Assembly: GCF_025950095.1 (NCBI RefSeq)
Contig: NZ_JAPDDR010000004.1
Coordinates: 124,001-188,000 of the forward strand
DNA: 64,000 nucleotides
Direction of reading: 5' to 3'
Source: Luteolibacter rhizosphaerae
Lineage (GTDB): Bacteria > Verrucomicrobiota > Verrucomicrobiia > Verrucomicrobiales > Akkermansiaceae
Shown here: one piece after another, positions 33,841 through 42,548 of the stretch
How the letters are laid out: each line of letters begins with the position of its first letter
Numbering within the stretch: the first letter of the stretch is position 1
Made by a program: the position numbers and the translations under genes
The notes under the pieces: generated by a model
The model's database searches: none
What the model saw: only the letters and a program-made list of their open reading frames with translations
What the model was told of the DNA's origin: nothing

Positions 33841-36800
33841 ATGTCCCGCCCCGGTCGCAGGATCATTGTCGGATCCTCTATTCTCTCGTGTGCCCTCGTG
33901 GGCGCAGTCTGGCTCAATCGCAGTGAAGAACCCGCGGCGGTAGAGCCGTCGCAAGCCAGTCCTTCAGCACCCCGTGAAGCTGCGGCACCGCAGGCACCGG
34001 GCGAAGTCGAGACGGCAGCTGCTGCCATCGCCCCCGAATCCGTGGCCCGGGCAGTGGTGCCACCCGTTCCTGCTCCCGTCCTCACGACCGAGGATCGCGG
34101 CACGACGCGGACTTTCGAGATCGCGCTCGATGAAGCGGTGCTGCGCGCGCCGGATGGCAAGGACGTCACCGTGCGTCTTGATCCGCCTGCGACCTTGGAG
34201 ACCCTGCGCTCGCGCCTGATGGAGATCGAAGGCGAGGTGCTTCCGGTCTGTTACGAGCCGGGCCTTCCTCATGAGGAAATCCATCGCCGTCTGATCACCC
34301 GTGACATCACGGTGAAGCTCCCTTCCCCGGATGCCGATCCGGTCCTGCCCGTCGGAGTGGTGTTGAAAGAGAAGCCCGACTACGCGCCGGGCTATGCGGT
34401 CGTTTCCGCGGAGGACTCCTTCGCCGCGCTTGCAGCGCTTGATTCCCTGCGCGGTGCGACGAACGTGGAGGAGGCGGAAATCCAGCTCGCCTCCCTGCGC
34501 CAGAAGCGCGCCATGCCGAACGACCCGATGATCGGCCAGCAGTGGCATCTCAAATACCAAGGACAAGCAGGGGCCATTATCGGCACCGACGTGAACGTGG
34601 AAGGTGCTTGGAACTATGGTGGTGCCGGTGGCGTGAAGGGGAGCGGCATCCGCGTCGGCGTCATCGATGACGGCGTGGATCTCAACCATGCGGACCTCGT
34701 GGCCAATCTTGATACCGTCAACGACTGGGACTGGAACGGGAACGACAACAACCCCTCCGCGCAATCGGGCACGATTGGTGGTGTTCCCTATAGCGACGAC
34801 CACGGGACTTCATGTGCGGGTAATGTGGGTGCCCGCGGCGACAACGGGGTCGGCGTGTCGGGGACTGCTCCTTTGTCAACTCTGGTGGCAATGCGTTTGA
34901 TATCGGCAGCCACCACCGACTCCCAGGAGGCCGCGGCGATGGCCCACAAGAACGATTTGATCCACATCAAGTCCAACAGTTGGGGGCCCTCCGACTTCGG
35001 CTTCACTTTGGAAGGTCCGGGTCCCTTGACCCGTCAGGCATTCGCCACTGCCGCTACGAGCGGTCGCGGTGGCCTAGGTACTATTTTCACATGGGCCGGT
35101 GGGAATGGCTTGGACTATGGAGATTACTCCAATTTCGACGGCTACGCCAATGACCTTCACACGATCGCGGTCGGTGCAATCAACAGTCAGGGAGATCAGT
35201 CTTGGTACAGCGAATCCGGAGCCAACCTTCTGGTAGTAGCTCCTTCAAATGGCGACAGCGGCGCGGGCGAACTGGGCATCACCACCGTCGACCGCACTGC
35301 GACCCAAGGCTACAACTCGGCAACCTCTGCCAACGGTGGCGATTACACGAACACCTTCGGGGGCACTTCCTCCGCTACCCCGACCGTTTCGGGCATTATC
35401 GCCCTGATGTTGGAGAAGAAGCCCGGCTTGGGCTGGCGGGACGTGAAAGAGATCCTGATCCGCAGCTCCGCAAAGTTCAATCCAACCGACGGCGGCTGGG
35501 TCGACAATGCGGCCGGATTCCATTTCAACCACAAATACGGCGCGGGACTCGTGGATGCGACCGCAGCCGTCAACATGTCCGCCACATGGACCAATTTGCC
35601 TCCGGCGACATCCAAGAGTTTGGCTCAAAACGGCCTCTCGATCGCCATTCCGGATAACAATGCCACGGGTGTGACCCGCAGCTTCACCTTTACCGGAGCT
35701 GAATTGCGCGTGGAGCAAGTGCAGGTATCCCTGACGGCTACCCACCAATACCGCGGGGATCTGGAAGTCATCCTCACCTCACCTCAGGGAACTTCCAGCC
35801 GCATGGCGCAGAGCCGCGTCGAGGACTATGGTACCTCATTCTCCGGGTGGAACTTCTCCACCCCACGTCACTGGGGTGAAACTTCGACCGGAACCTGGAC
35901 GGTGAGGGTGGCCGACCGGGCCGCCGTCGACACCGGAACCTTGACCGGCCTCTCCGTGCGAATGACCGGCGTGGTGATCAACGAGGCCCCGACGATCACG
36001 GCCGCTTCCCTGACTCCGGCTGCACAGGCCTATACAAACCAAGCCGTGAGCGTGACCGGCATCGCCGCGACCGATCCGGAGAGCGGCACCCTGAGCTATG
36101 ACTATCTCTGGGAATCCTCGGCCGATTCCCAAACGTGGACCTCCACCGGCATCACCACCGCCACTCTGGAGGCGGGAGCCGTGCCGTCGGGTAGGTTGGT
36201 GCGCTGCCAAGTCACGGTCCGGGATGCCACTGTCACCGGCAATACGATCACTACCCCGGCGGTGAATCTCCTGCAGATCCCGGTCACTCAAGTCCAAGCC
36301 GGAAGCGCCTACAGCTACGACAGCGATCTTGTCTTGCGCAACGCCAGCGCCTCGGCTGTGCGGGACGCGATCGTGAACGAGTTCTGCCAAGGCACCGCTG
36401 CCAACATGGAGTGGGTCGAGATCCTCACCATCAATCACCGCTCTTTCCGGAATTGGTCTCTCGAAGACCGGGATGGAAATCTTCTCGTCTTCAACGATTC
36501 CGCGGTATGGGACAATATCCCTGCCGGTACTCTGATCCTGATCTATCAAGGTTTTCCGGATAGCGGGGTTCCAGCTTGGCCTGCGAACGATACCAATCCC
36601 GCGGATGGGACGATGGTGATCTCTGCCGCAAACTCAACCTACTTCTCAGGTGCTTGGCCTGCCTACGTAGACACCGGCGATTTCGTGAAGCTGAACAAGG
36701 AAGGCCAGACTTACGTGGCGGGCTTCTCCTTCGGGACTTCCACGGGTGGCGATATTCATCTCACCGCGGTGGCTGCCGACCAAGCCGCAGCCTATCGTGG

Positions 36801-37482
36801 CGGTAACGAACCCGACACCGCTATCCTGAATCGCTGGCAGGTGGCCACGGGGCGCACCCCTCTCCAGCAAAATTCCACGTCGAACTCCAACTTCATCACG
36901 GCACTGCGTTCTGGATCACTTTCCTCGCCCTCGCAGTTCCGCCTCGGAGCGACTTCGCAGACCCCGGCTGGGCTCACCATCGATTCGACCACGGGCGTAT
37001 TGTCGGGAACCCTGACAGCTCCGGTTGGCAATTATGCCTTGGTGATCGAGCGCTTCAATGCGAACGGCGAGGTCGTTTCGCAAACCTTCACGCTCGCCAT
37101 TTCCAACCTGATCGGTTACGAAAGCTGGATCGCTGGCTTCTCCGGGCTGGCCCTTACGGGTGAGTCCGACGACCCGGATGGTGACGGCATGGCAAACTTG
37201 CTCGAATATTACTTCGGCAGCCAGCCCGGAACTCCGGATGCGCTCGAGGCCTTGCCGGCAATCGCCAAGCAAGGGAACGATTTGACCCTGACCTGGTGGC
37301 ACCTGAAGTCCGCCACGGATCCGGTGGCGGCTCCCCAATGGTCGGACAACCTGGCGAGCTGGAATAACACCGGATTCACCATCCAGACACTGGATGAAAC
37401 GACGGAGAAGGAGCAGCTCCGCGCGACTCTGACCGTCGGAGCGGGGCATGACCGACGCTTCCTGCGCTTGAAGGTGGAGTGA
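33841..37482 (+). CDS. Secreted subtilisin-like (S8) protease with P domain
   Basis: A 1213-residue exported protease. An N-terminal hydrophobic segment (IIVGSSILSCALVGAVWL) leads to a pro-region of about 200 residues. The S8 catalytic domain follows with Asp in RVGVIDDGVDLNHADL, His in DDHGTSCAGNVGARG and Ser in FGGTSSATPTVSGIIALML. A proprotein-convertase P domain (residues about 590-720) shows ATHQYRGDLEVILTSP and GTWTVRVAD. Further beta domains include an Ig-like unit and a lamin-tail-like stretch (VNEFCQGTAANMEWVEI). The protein ends with the module DPDGDGMANLLEY...RFLRLKVE shared with the beta-helix protein at 5799-8810. It likely degrades extracellular protein or processes surface proteins. 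Confidence 0.93.
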   Translation: MSRPGRRIIVGSSILSCALVGAVWLNRSEEPAAVEPSQASPSAPREAAAPQAPGEVETAAAAIAPESVARAVVPPVPAPVLTTEDRGTTRTFEIALDEAVLRAPDGKDVTVRLDPPATLETLRSRLMEIEGEVLPVCYEPGLPHEEIHRRLITRDITVKLPSPDADPVLPVGVVLKEKPDYAPGYAVVSAEDSFAALAALDSLRGATNVEEAEIQLASLRQKRAMPNDPMIGQQWHLKYQGQAGAIIGTDVNVEGAWNYGGAGGVKGSGIRVGVIDDGVDLNHADLVANLDTVNDWDWNGNDNNPSAQSGTIGGVPYSDDHGTSCAGNVGARGDNGVGVSGTAPLSTLVAMRLISAATTDSQEAAAMAHKNDLIHIKSNSWGPSDFGFTLEGPGPLTRQAFATAATSGRGGLGTIFTWAGGNGLDYGDYSNFDGYANDLHTIAVGAINSQGDQSWYSESGANLLVVAPSNGDSGAGELGITTVDRTATQGYNSATSANGGDYTNTFGGTSSATPTVSGIIALMLEKKPGLGWRDVKEILIRSSAKFNPTDGGWVDNAAGFHFNHKYGAGLVDATAAVNMSATWTNLPPATSKSLAQNGLSIAIPDNNATGVTRSFTFTGAELRVEQVQVSLTATHQYRGDLEVILTSPQGTSSRMAQSRVEDYGTSFSGWNFSTPRHWGETSTGTWTVRVADRAAVDTGTLTGLSVRMTGVVINEAPTITAASLTPAAQAYTNQAVSVTGIAATDPESGTLSYDYLWESSADSQTWTSTGITTATLEAGAVPSGRLVRCQVTVRDATVTGNTITTPAVNLLQIPVTQVQAGSAYSYDSDLVLRNASASAVRDAIVNEFCQGTAANMEWVEILTINHRSFRNWSLEDRDGNLLVFNDSAVWDNIPAGTLILIYQGFPDSGVPAWPANDTNPADGTMVISAANSTYFSGAWPAYVDTGDFVKLNKEGQTYVAGFSFGTSTGGDIHLTAVAADQAAAYRGGNEPDTAILNRWQVATGRTPLQQNSTSNSNFITALRSGSLSSPSQFRLGATSQTPAGLTIDSTTGVLSGTLTAPVGNYALVIERFNANGEVVSQTFTLAISNLIGYESWIAGFSGLALTGESDDPDGDGMANLLEYYFGSQPGTPDALEALPAIAKQGNDLTLTWWHLKSATDPVAAPQWSDNLASWNNTGFTIQTLDETTEKEQLRATLTVGAGHDRRFLRLKVE

Positions 37483-37493
37483 TTCTAAGTGAG

Positions 37494-37519
37494 GGCCTCC
37501 CCTAGGGGAGGCCTTCTTT
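37494..37519 (+). terminator. Rho-independent terminator of the subtilase gene
   Basis: A perfect 20-base palindrome (GGCCTCCCCT and its complement, 37494-37513) starts 11 bases after the subtilase stop and is followed by TTCTTTCTT. As a perfect palindrome it may form a tight hairpin with a minimal loop. Confidence 0.85.
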
Positions 37520-37566
37520 CTTAGCGGGCTTGTCGCGAGATATCGAGCCGGTGTAGCCTCCTTGCG

Positions 37567-38256
37567 ATGCGCTGCCCCGGCTTGATCCGCGTTCAAGCCC
37601 CGGGTGTGAGCTTCCATGCCCTGCGCCATGACGGTGGGATCGTGCTCGTGGATTGCGGCTTCGTCGGTGGTGTGGGCCTGCTGGCCCGCGCGCTCCGTCT
37701 CGCGGGTTGGGAGCATCTGCCGCTTACCGGAATTGTCCTGACCCACGGCCATCTGGATCATATCCTGAACGTCGGGCGCCTTGCCGCGGCCACGGGTGCA
37801 TGGATCGCGGCACCGCGCTTGGATTCCGCGCACTATGAGGGAAGGGCCGTGTATCGGGGCGCTTCCCGCGTGACCGGCGTCTTGGAGTCATTGGGGCGTC
37901 CGCTGCTCGGCTTCCAAGCGTTTGCCCCGGATCGTTGGATCGACGATGGCGACGAGATCGAGGTCTGGGATGGACTGCGCGCCATCCATCTGCCCGGCCA
38001 CACGGCGGGCCACATGGGATACTACTGCGAGCGTCACCGCCTGCTCTTTTGCGCGGATCTCTTCGCGAGTTATCCGGGCTTCTCCCATCTGCCGCCGGCG
38101 ATCTTCAACGTGGATGGCGCGATGGTCCGTGCAAGCGTGGTCCGGGCGCTGGCTTTGGATCCCGTCGGTGTCTTGCCAAATCACGGTGATTCCGTGGAAC
38201 CGGAGCTGCATCTTTCCCGGCTTCATGCGCTGGCCAGACGGCAGGGATTGGCGTGA
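37567..38256 (+). CDS. MBL-fold metallo-hydrolase
   Basis: A 229-residue protein with the metallo-beta-lactamase fold: the metal motif THGHLDH (about residues 59-65), IHLPGHTAGHMGYY with the next histidine, FCADLFA with the bridging aspartate, and a C-terminal VLPNHGDS histidine. Family members hydrolyse thioesters, phosphodiesters or lactones; without a partner domain the substrate cannot be named. It follows the subtilase terminator and is therefore probably a separate transcription unit, perhaps with the small membrane-protein gene 55 bases downstream. Confidence 0.9.
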   Translation: MRCPGLIRVQAPGVSFHALRHDGGIVLVDCGFVGGVGLLARALRLAGWEHLPLTGIVLTHGHLDHILNVGRLAAATGAWIAAPRLDSAHYEGRAVYRGASRVTGVLESLGRPLLGFQAFAPDRWIDDGDEIEVWDGLRAIHLPGHTAGHMGYYCERHRLLFCADLFASYPGFSHLPPAIFNVDGAMVRASVVRALALDPVGVLPNHGDSVEPELHLSRLHALARRQGLA

Positions 38257-38311
38257 AAATTCTCGACCCCGTCGCAATCCGGGTGAGGCTCCTGCCCAGC
38301 CGGAGAAGGAA

Positions 38312-38572
38312 ATGTGGAGGAAGTTTCGAATGATCGTGATCGGTGCCCTGATCCTCGCAGGCTCTCTGGCGCTATGGGCACACTTCGCCCGTAAGAAAGC
38401 GGACAAGGAAGCCGCCATCGCGGAGGCCAAGGAGATCGAGGAGCTGAATAAGCGCTACCCGGTCAAAGGCAGGATCATCAAGGAGCCGGTCGCGCCTCTC
38501 CCGCCGCCCGCGAGCGGCCCGGCGGAAGCGCAGGAGCGCCCTCGGATCCAGATCCGCAAGGCGGAGGAATGA
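38312..38572 (+). CDS. Small single-TM protein
   Basis: The 86-residue product starts at an ATG preceded by GGAGAAGGA at good spacing. One transmembrane helix (MIVIGALILAGSLALWAHFA) is followed by a charged coiled-coil-like stretch (KKADKEAAIAEAKEIEELNKRY) and a proline-rich tail. No family was recognised. It is convergent with the MFS gene, three bases away. Confidence 0.72.
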   Translation: MWRKFRMIVIGALILAGSLALWAHFARKKADKEAAIAEAKEIEELNKRYPVKGRIIKEPVAPLPPPASGPAEAQERPRIQIRKAEE

Positions 38573-38575
38573 GAT

Positions 38576-39928
38576 TCAGCGCTCTTCCGTTGGCAGCGGG
38601 ACCGGCAGGTCGCGCCGGAAGCGGCCGGTGAGCGAGAGTCCGAAGGCGAAGAGCCCCATCACGAGCATGGCTCCGCCCAAGACGAACATCGCGGTGATGG
38701 AACTGCCGGTCTTGTCGGTGATCACGCCGACGATTTTCGGCCCGACGTAGCCGCCGAGGTTGCCGATGGAGTTGATCAGGGCGATGCCTCCTGCTGCGGC
38801 AGTTCCGCTGAGCGCGGAAGCTCCCAGTGCCCAGAAGGGCCCCAAGGTGGACTTTTGTCCTGCGAAGGCCAGCGTGAGGGCGGCAATCGCCAGGAAGGGA
38901 TTGTCCAGGACGGCCGCCGCCGTGAATCCGATCGCCGAGCAGAATGCGGCAATGCCGATGTAGGACGTGCGCTCGCCTTTCCGGTCGGAATTCCGTCCCA
39001 CTACGACCATCGCGATGCCGGCGGCGATGTAAGGGATCATGTTGATCACGCCGACCAGCGAATCACTGCGGTCCGAGAGCTTCTTCACGATGGAAGGCAG
39101 CCAGAATTCGAAGCCGTATCCGGCCACGTTGATCAGGAAATAGATGAAGGTGAGCTGCCAAACCTGCGGGGAGGTGAAGGCATCGCGGAGCCGGGTTTTC
39201 CGGCCTCCTGCCGCGACTTTCGCTTCGTCTTCCAAGGTCTGCAGCAGCCACTGCTTCTCCCGCGCGGGAAGCCAGCGCGCTTCAGACGGTCCATTGGGCA
39301 GACACAGCAGCACGACCAAGCCGAGCAGCACTGCCGGAATGGCTTCGATCAGGAACAACCACTTCCAGCCCGGCCAATTCATGATCCCGTCCATCTCAAG
39401 CAAGGCACTGGAGATGGGCGAGCCGACCACGCCTGCCGCCACTCCCCCGAGCGCGAACAGGGCCATCGTCTTGGCGCGTTCCTTCGCCGGGAACCAGTAG
39501 GTCAGATAGAGGATGATCCCGGGGAAGAAGCCGGCCTCCGCGGCTCCCAGAAGGAAGCGCAGCAGGTAGAAGCTGGTAGTGCCCTTCACGAAGATGAAGC
39601 ACATCGAGACCAGCCCCCACACGATCATGATCCGCGCGATCCAAACCCGCGCCCCGAAACGTTGGAGTGCGAGATTGCTTGGCACTTCGAAAAGGAAGTA
39701 GCCGATGAAGAACAGTCCCGCGCCGGTGCCGAAGACCGTTCCCAATACAGCCGGGTCGATCCCGAGCGGCTCCCGCAGGTGATCCTTCGCGAAGCCGACG
39801 TTGATCCGGTCGATGTAGGCGACGATGTAGCAGATGAAAAGGAGGGGAACGAGGCGGAGCGTGATCTTGCGGAGCACGGCGCGCTGTTCCTGCTCGCCGA
39901 GGATCTCGCGGGCAATGGGGTTTTCCAT
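38576..39928 (-). CDS. MFS transporter, anion:cation symporter (ACS) family
   Basis: A 450-residue protein with 12 predicted helices. ACS-family features: LRLVPLLFICYIVAYIDRINVGFA in helix 1, GYFLFEVPSNLALQRFGARVWIARIMIVWG around the loop 2-3 motif, and LGAAEAGFFPGIILYLTYWFPAKERA. The closest known roles are uptake of sugar acids (galactonate, glucarate) or aromatic acids (phthalate, 4-hydroxyphenylacetate). No catabolic genes adjoin it to narrow the substrate. The gene is monocistronic with a 248-base upstream gap shared with the divergent ferritin-fold gene; a short hairpin (AGGTT/AACCT) lies in that gap. Confidence 0.92.
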   Translation of the reverse strand: MENPIAREILGEQEQRAVLRKITLRLVPLLFICYIVAYIDRINVGFAKDHLREPLGIDPAVLGTVFGTGAGLFFIGYFLFEVPSNLALQRFGARVWIARIMIVWGLVSMCFIFVKGTTSFYLLRFLLGAAEAGFFPGIILYLTYWFPAKERAKTMALFALGGVAAGVVGSPISSALLEMDGIMNWPGWKWLFLIEAIPAVLLGLVVLLCLPNGPSEARWLPAREKQWLLQTLEDEAKVAAGGRKTRLRDAFTSPQVWQLTFIYFLINVAGYGFEFWLPSIVKKLSDRSDSLVGVINMIPYIAAGIAMVVVGRNSDRKGERTSYIGIAAFCSAIGFTAAAVLDNPFLAIAALTLAFAGQKSTLGPFWALGASALSGTAAAGGIALINSIGNLGGYVGPKIVGVITDKTGSSITAMFVLGGAMLVMGLFAFGLSLTGRFRRDLPVPLPTEER

Positions 39929-40176
39929 GGGTTAGCCGGGACTGTCCCGGTCCCCTCATACGGCGGCAAGGTCGAATCCTGTTCGTGCCAAATGAGGCAA
40001 GTTGCAACGGGATCAATGCATGCCGAATGCACGATGCGTTAATCAAATAACATAGGTTCAGCAATAACCTGCTGGAGCTGAATGATAAACGTTGGGGGCA
40101 CGGGAGGTGCATCGATAGAGGCGGACCAAGGAAAAATCCCCCTCCGCAATGAAGCGGTTGGAATCTCCCGAAAGCC

Positions 40177-40683
40177 ATGATCACAAACCTTGAACAGCTC
40201 TACTTCGATCAGTTGCGCGATCTCTATAGCGCGGAATCACAACTGGTTGCGGCTTTACCGGACCTGACCAACAGCGTCACCGACCCCGAGCTGAAAAAAT
40301 CTTTCCAGAAGCATATGGGCGAAACCCGGATGCATCGGGCGCGCCTCCAAGATATCTTCTGCCGTCATGGTCTCAATCCCGGCGGGGAAGAATGCGAGGC
40401 AGTGCGCGGCCTGATCCGTGAGGCCCGTAAGCATGCAGGGCGTACGCGTTCCGGCAGCGTCCGCGATGCCGTGTTGATCGCGGCGACGAACCGCATCGAA
40501 CACTATGAGATCGCGGGATATGGCACTGCCCGCGCCTTCGCGGAGTGCCTCGGCTACACGGAGGATGCCGACATCCTCGGCACGACTTTGGAGGAGGAAA
40601 GCGACGCGGACGAAGCTTTCACGCGGATCGCCACCGGAGGGCTTTTCAGCCGCGGGCTGAACGAGATCGCCGCGGGCGTCTGA
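40177..40683 (+). CDS. YciE/YciF-type ferritin-like protein (DUF892)
   Basis: A 168-residue all-helical protein matching the YciF family end to end: LEQLYFDQLRDLYSAESQLVAALP at the start, HMGETRMHRARLQDIF, AATNRIEHYEIAGYGTARAFAE and LEEESDADEAFTRIA. Glutamates and histidines at the usual four-helix-bundle metal positions are present (E20, E48/H53 and E-x2-HYE). Members are induced by osmotic or general stress in enterobacteria and probably store metal or detoxify peroxide. It stands alone between the MFS gene and the RDD operon. Confidence 0.9.
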   Translation: MITNLEQLYFDQLRDLYSAESQLVAALPDLTNSVTDPELKKSFQKHMGETRMHRARLQDIFCRHGLNPGGEECEAVRGLIREARKHAGRTRSGSVRDAVLIAATNRIEHYEIAGYGTARAFAECLGYTEDADILGTTLEEESDADEAFTRIATGGLFSRGLNEIAAGV

Positions 40684-40836
40684 TCACCGGATTTCCAGCT
40701 GGATAACGAGTGCGCACATGGCGGGCCGGGACTGTCCGGGGGGACGGTCCCGGCCTTGCCGATTCCTTACTCCTCGCGGGCGAAGATACTTTACGGGGCG
40801 AAAGGAATTCGTAGGTTCGGGGCCGATTTCCGAATC

Positions 40837-41583
40837 ATGGAGGAAAGTGCGGGACGGATCGACACGCTGCAGGCCATTGAACTGGCGGAAGGCGTGGAAG
40901 TTCGTCTCCGGATTGCGGGACCGCTGCTACGCGGGATGGCTTTGGCGATTGATGTGGCCATCGAGATCGGGGTTCTGATTGCGGCGGGTATTATCTTGGG
41001 CATGGCCGGAATCGCCGTCGGCGGGAACGTCGCCCTCGGCGCGATGCAACTCGTGTGGTTCTTCGTTTCCTGGTGGTTCCCGGTTTTCTTCGAGGCCAGC
41101 CGCCGTGGGGCCACCCCGGGCAAGCGCGCGATGGGCTTGCGGGTGGTGCAGACCTCCGGCGCTCCGATCACCTTCGGCCAGTCCGTGTTGAGAAATTTCC
41201 TCCGGACGGCGGATAGCATGCCTTTCCTCGGTGCCGGGTTTATTGGCTTTCCCACGCTGGGTTTCGGCTTGGCCACTTGTCTTGCCACGCGTCGTTTCCA
41301 GCGGCTCGGGGATTTGGCGGCGGGGACCGTGGTCATCTATGACCGGGTGCTTCCCGAGCCAGCGCTTCCCTCGCCCCCTCCCATGGAAGCCGCGAGGCCC
41401 GCGGTGGCCCTGCGTCCCGAAGAAGTCCGCGCGGTCGTGGCCTTCCGGGAGCGCGCGGGACTGTGGTCGGAGGGGCGCCGCGCCGAGATCGCGGATCACG
41501 CGACCGAACTTACCGGAAGCAAAGGGAACCTTGGTGTTTCCCGCATGATGGCAATCGCACACTGGCTACAGGAGAAACGATGA
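40837..41583 (+). CDS. RDD-family membrane protein, first gene of the MoxR operon
   Basis: A 248-residue protein from the ATG at 40837 (MEESAGRIDTLQAIELAEG). RDD core: LRGMALAIDVAIEIGVLIAAG (helix 1 with the conserved aspartate), WFPVFFEASRRGATPGKRAMGLRVV, then VLRNFLRTADSMPF. The C-terminal ~70 residues are soluble. RDD proteins in MoxR clusters are membrane partners of unsettled role. Stop and next start overlap as ATGA. Confidence 0.88.
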   Translation: MEESAGRIDTLQAIELAEGVEVRLRIAGPLLRGMALAIDVAIEIGVLIAAGIILGMAGIAVGGNVALGAMQLVWFFVSWWFPVFFEASRRGATPGKRAMGLRVVQTSGAPITFGQSVLRNFLRTADSMPFLGAGFIGFPTLGFGLATCLATRRFQRLGDLAAGTVVIYDRVLPEPALPSPPPMEAARPAVALRPEEVRAVVAFRERAGLWSEGRRAEIADHATELTGSKGNLGVSRMMAIAHWLQEKR

Positions 41584-42548
41584 GCCCGGGATCCTTTGAA
41601 GAACGCCGCGCTGCGGATTGGGTGGAGCTGGATCGCCAGATCACTGCTGTGGAGAAGGGCAAGCCGGAGGCCGGCGTGGACGAACTACCGCGCCGCTTCC
41701 GCGAAGCTTGTGCCGATCTCGCCTTGGCTCGCCACCGGATGTATCCGGCGCAGCTCATCGAGCGACTCAACACGCTGGTCATCCGCGGTTACAAGCTGCT
41801 TTACCGCAGCCGCAAGCGCGGGTGGGAAGCGGCGCTCCGCTTCGCCGTCTCGGGCTTCCCCCAGGCTGTAAGGGCGGAGTGGCGCTTGTTCTGGCTCTGC
41901 AATGCCCTGTTCTGGGTGCCTTTCTTCGTGATGATGTTCTCCGCGAAGTGGGACATCGATTGGATCCGGGCCGCGCTGGGAGCGGAGGGGATGGCCAGCA
42001 TGGAGCAGATGTACGGCGGGCAGGAGCAGCAGATCAGCCATCTGCGGAGCGAGTATGGCTCGAACTTCATGATGTTCGCCTTCTACATCCAGAACAACGT
42101 GGGGATCGATTTCCAGATCTTCGCGGGCGGGATCGTGGCCTGCCTCGGCACCATCTTCTTCCTCATCTACAACGGAATTCATATCGGCGCCGCCGCGGGT
42201 TATGTGGACTACGCGTGCAACCCGGAGTCCTTCTGGAGCTTCGTGGCAGGGCACTCGTCCTATGAACTGTTAGGTATGGTCGTCGCAGGGATGGCTGGGA
42301 TGCGCTTGGGCATGGGCGTGCTGAAGCCGGGACGATTGCCCCGCGGCCGTGCGATGGCGGAAGCGGCGAAGCGGGCCTTGCCTCTGATCTATGGCGCCGG
42401 GGTCATGACTGCCATGGCCGCCGTGGTGGAAGGATTCTGGTCGGCCGAGCCGATCGATGTGCAGGTGAAGTATGCGGTGGGAATCGCGGGCTGGGTCTTG
42501 CACGTGGCGTATTTCCTTTTCGTAGGAAGGGGGGCGCGTGCGGCTTGA
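41580..42548 (+). CDS. SpoIIM/DUF95-like membrane protein
   Basis: A 322-residue protein that begins at the ATGA overlap with the RDD gene. A helical cytoplasmic N-terminal third (WVELDRQITAVEKGKPEAGV, LARHRMYPAQLIERLNTLVIRGYKLLY) is followed by about five transmembrane helices. The diagnostic SpoIIM/DUF95 segment is FAFYIQNNVGIDFQIFAGGIVACLGTIFFLIYNGIHIGAAAGYV and the later SYELLGMVVAGMAGMRLG. In sporulators SpoIIM helps engulfment; in non-sporulating bacteria the family is a constant member of MoxR-DUF58 clusters. The gene overlaps the DUF4129 gene by 11 bases. Confidence 0.88.
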   Translation: MSPGSFEERRAADWVELDRQITAVEKGKPEAGVDELPRRFREACADLALARHRMYPAQLIERLNTLVIRGYKLLYRSRKRGWEAALRFAVSGFPQAVRAEWRLFWLCNALFWVPFFVMMFSAKWDIDWIRAALGAEGMASMEQMYGGQEQQISHLRSEYGSNFMMFAFYIQNNVGIDFQIFAGGIVACLGTIFFLIYNGIHIGAAAGYVDYACNPESFWSFVAGHSSYELLGMVVAGMAGMRLGMGVLKPGRLPRGRAMAEAAKRALPLIYGAGVMTAMAAVVEGFWSAEPIDVQVKYAVGIAGWVLHVAYFLFVGRGARAA

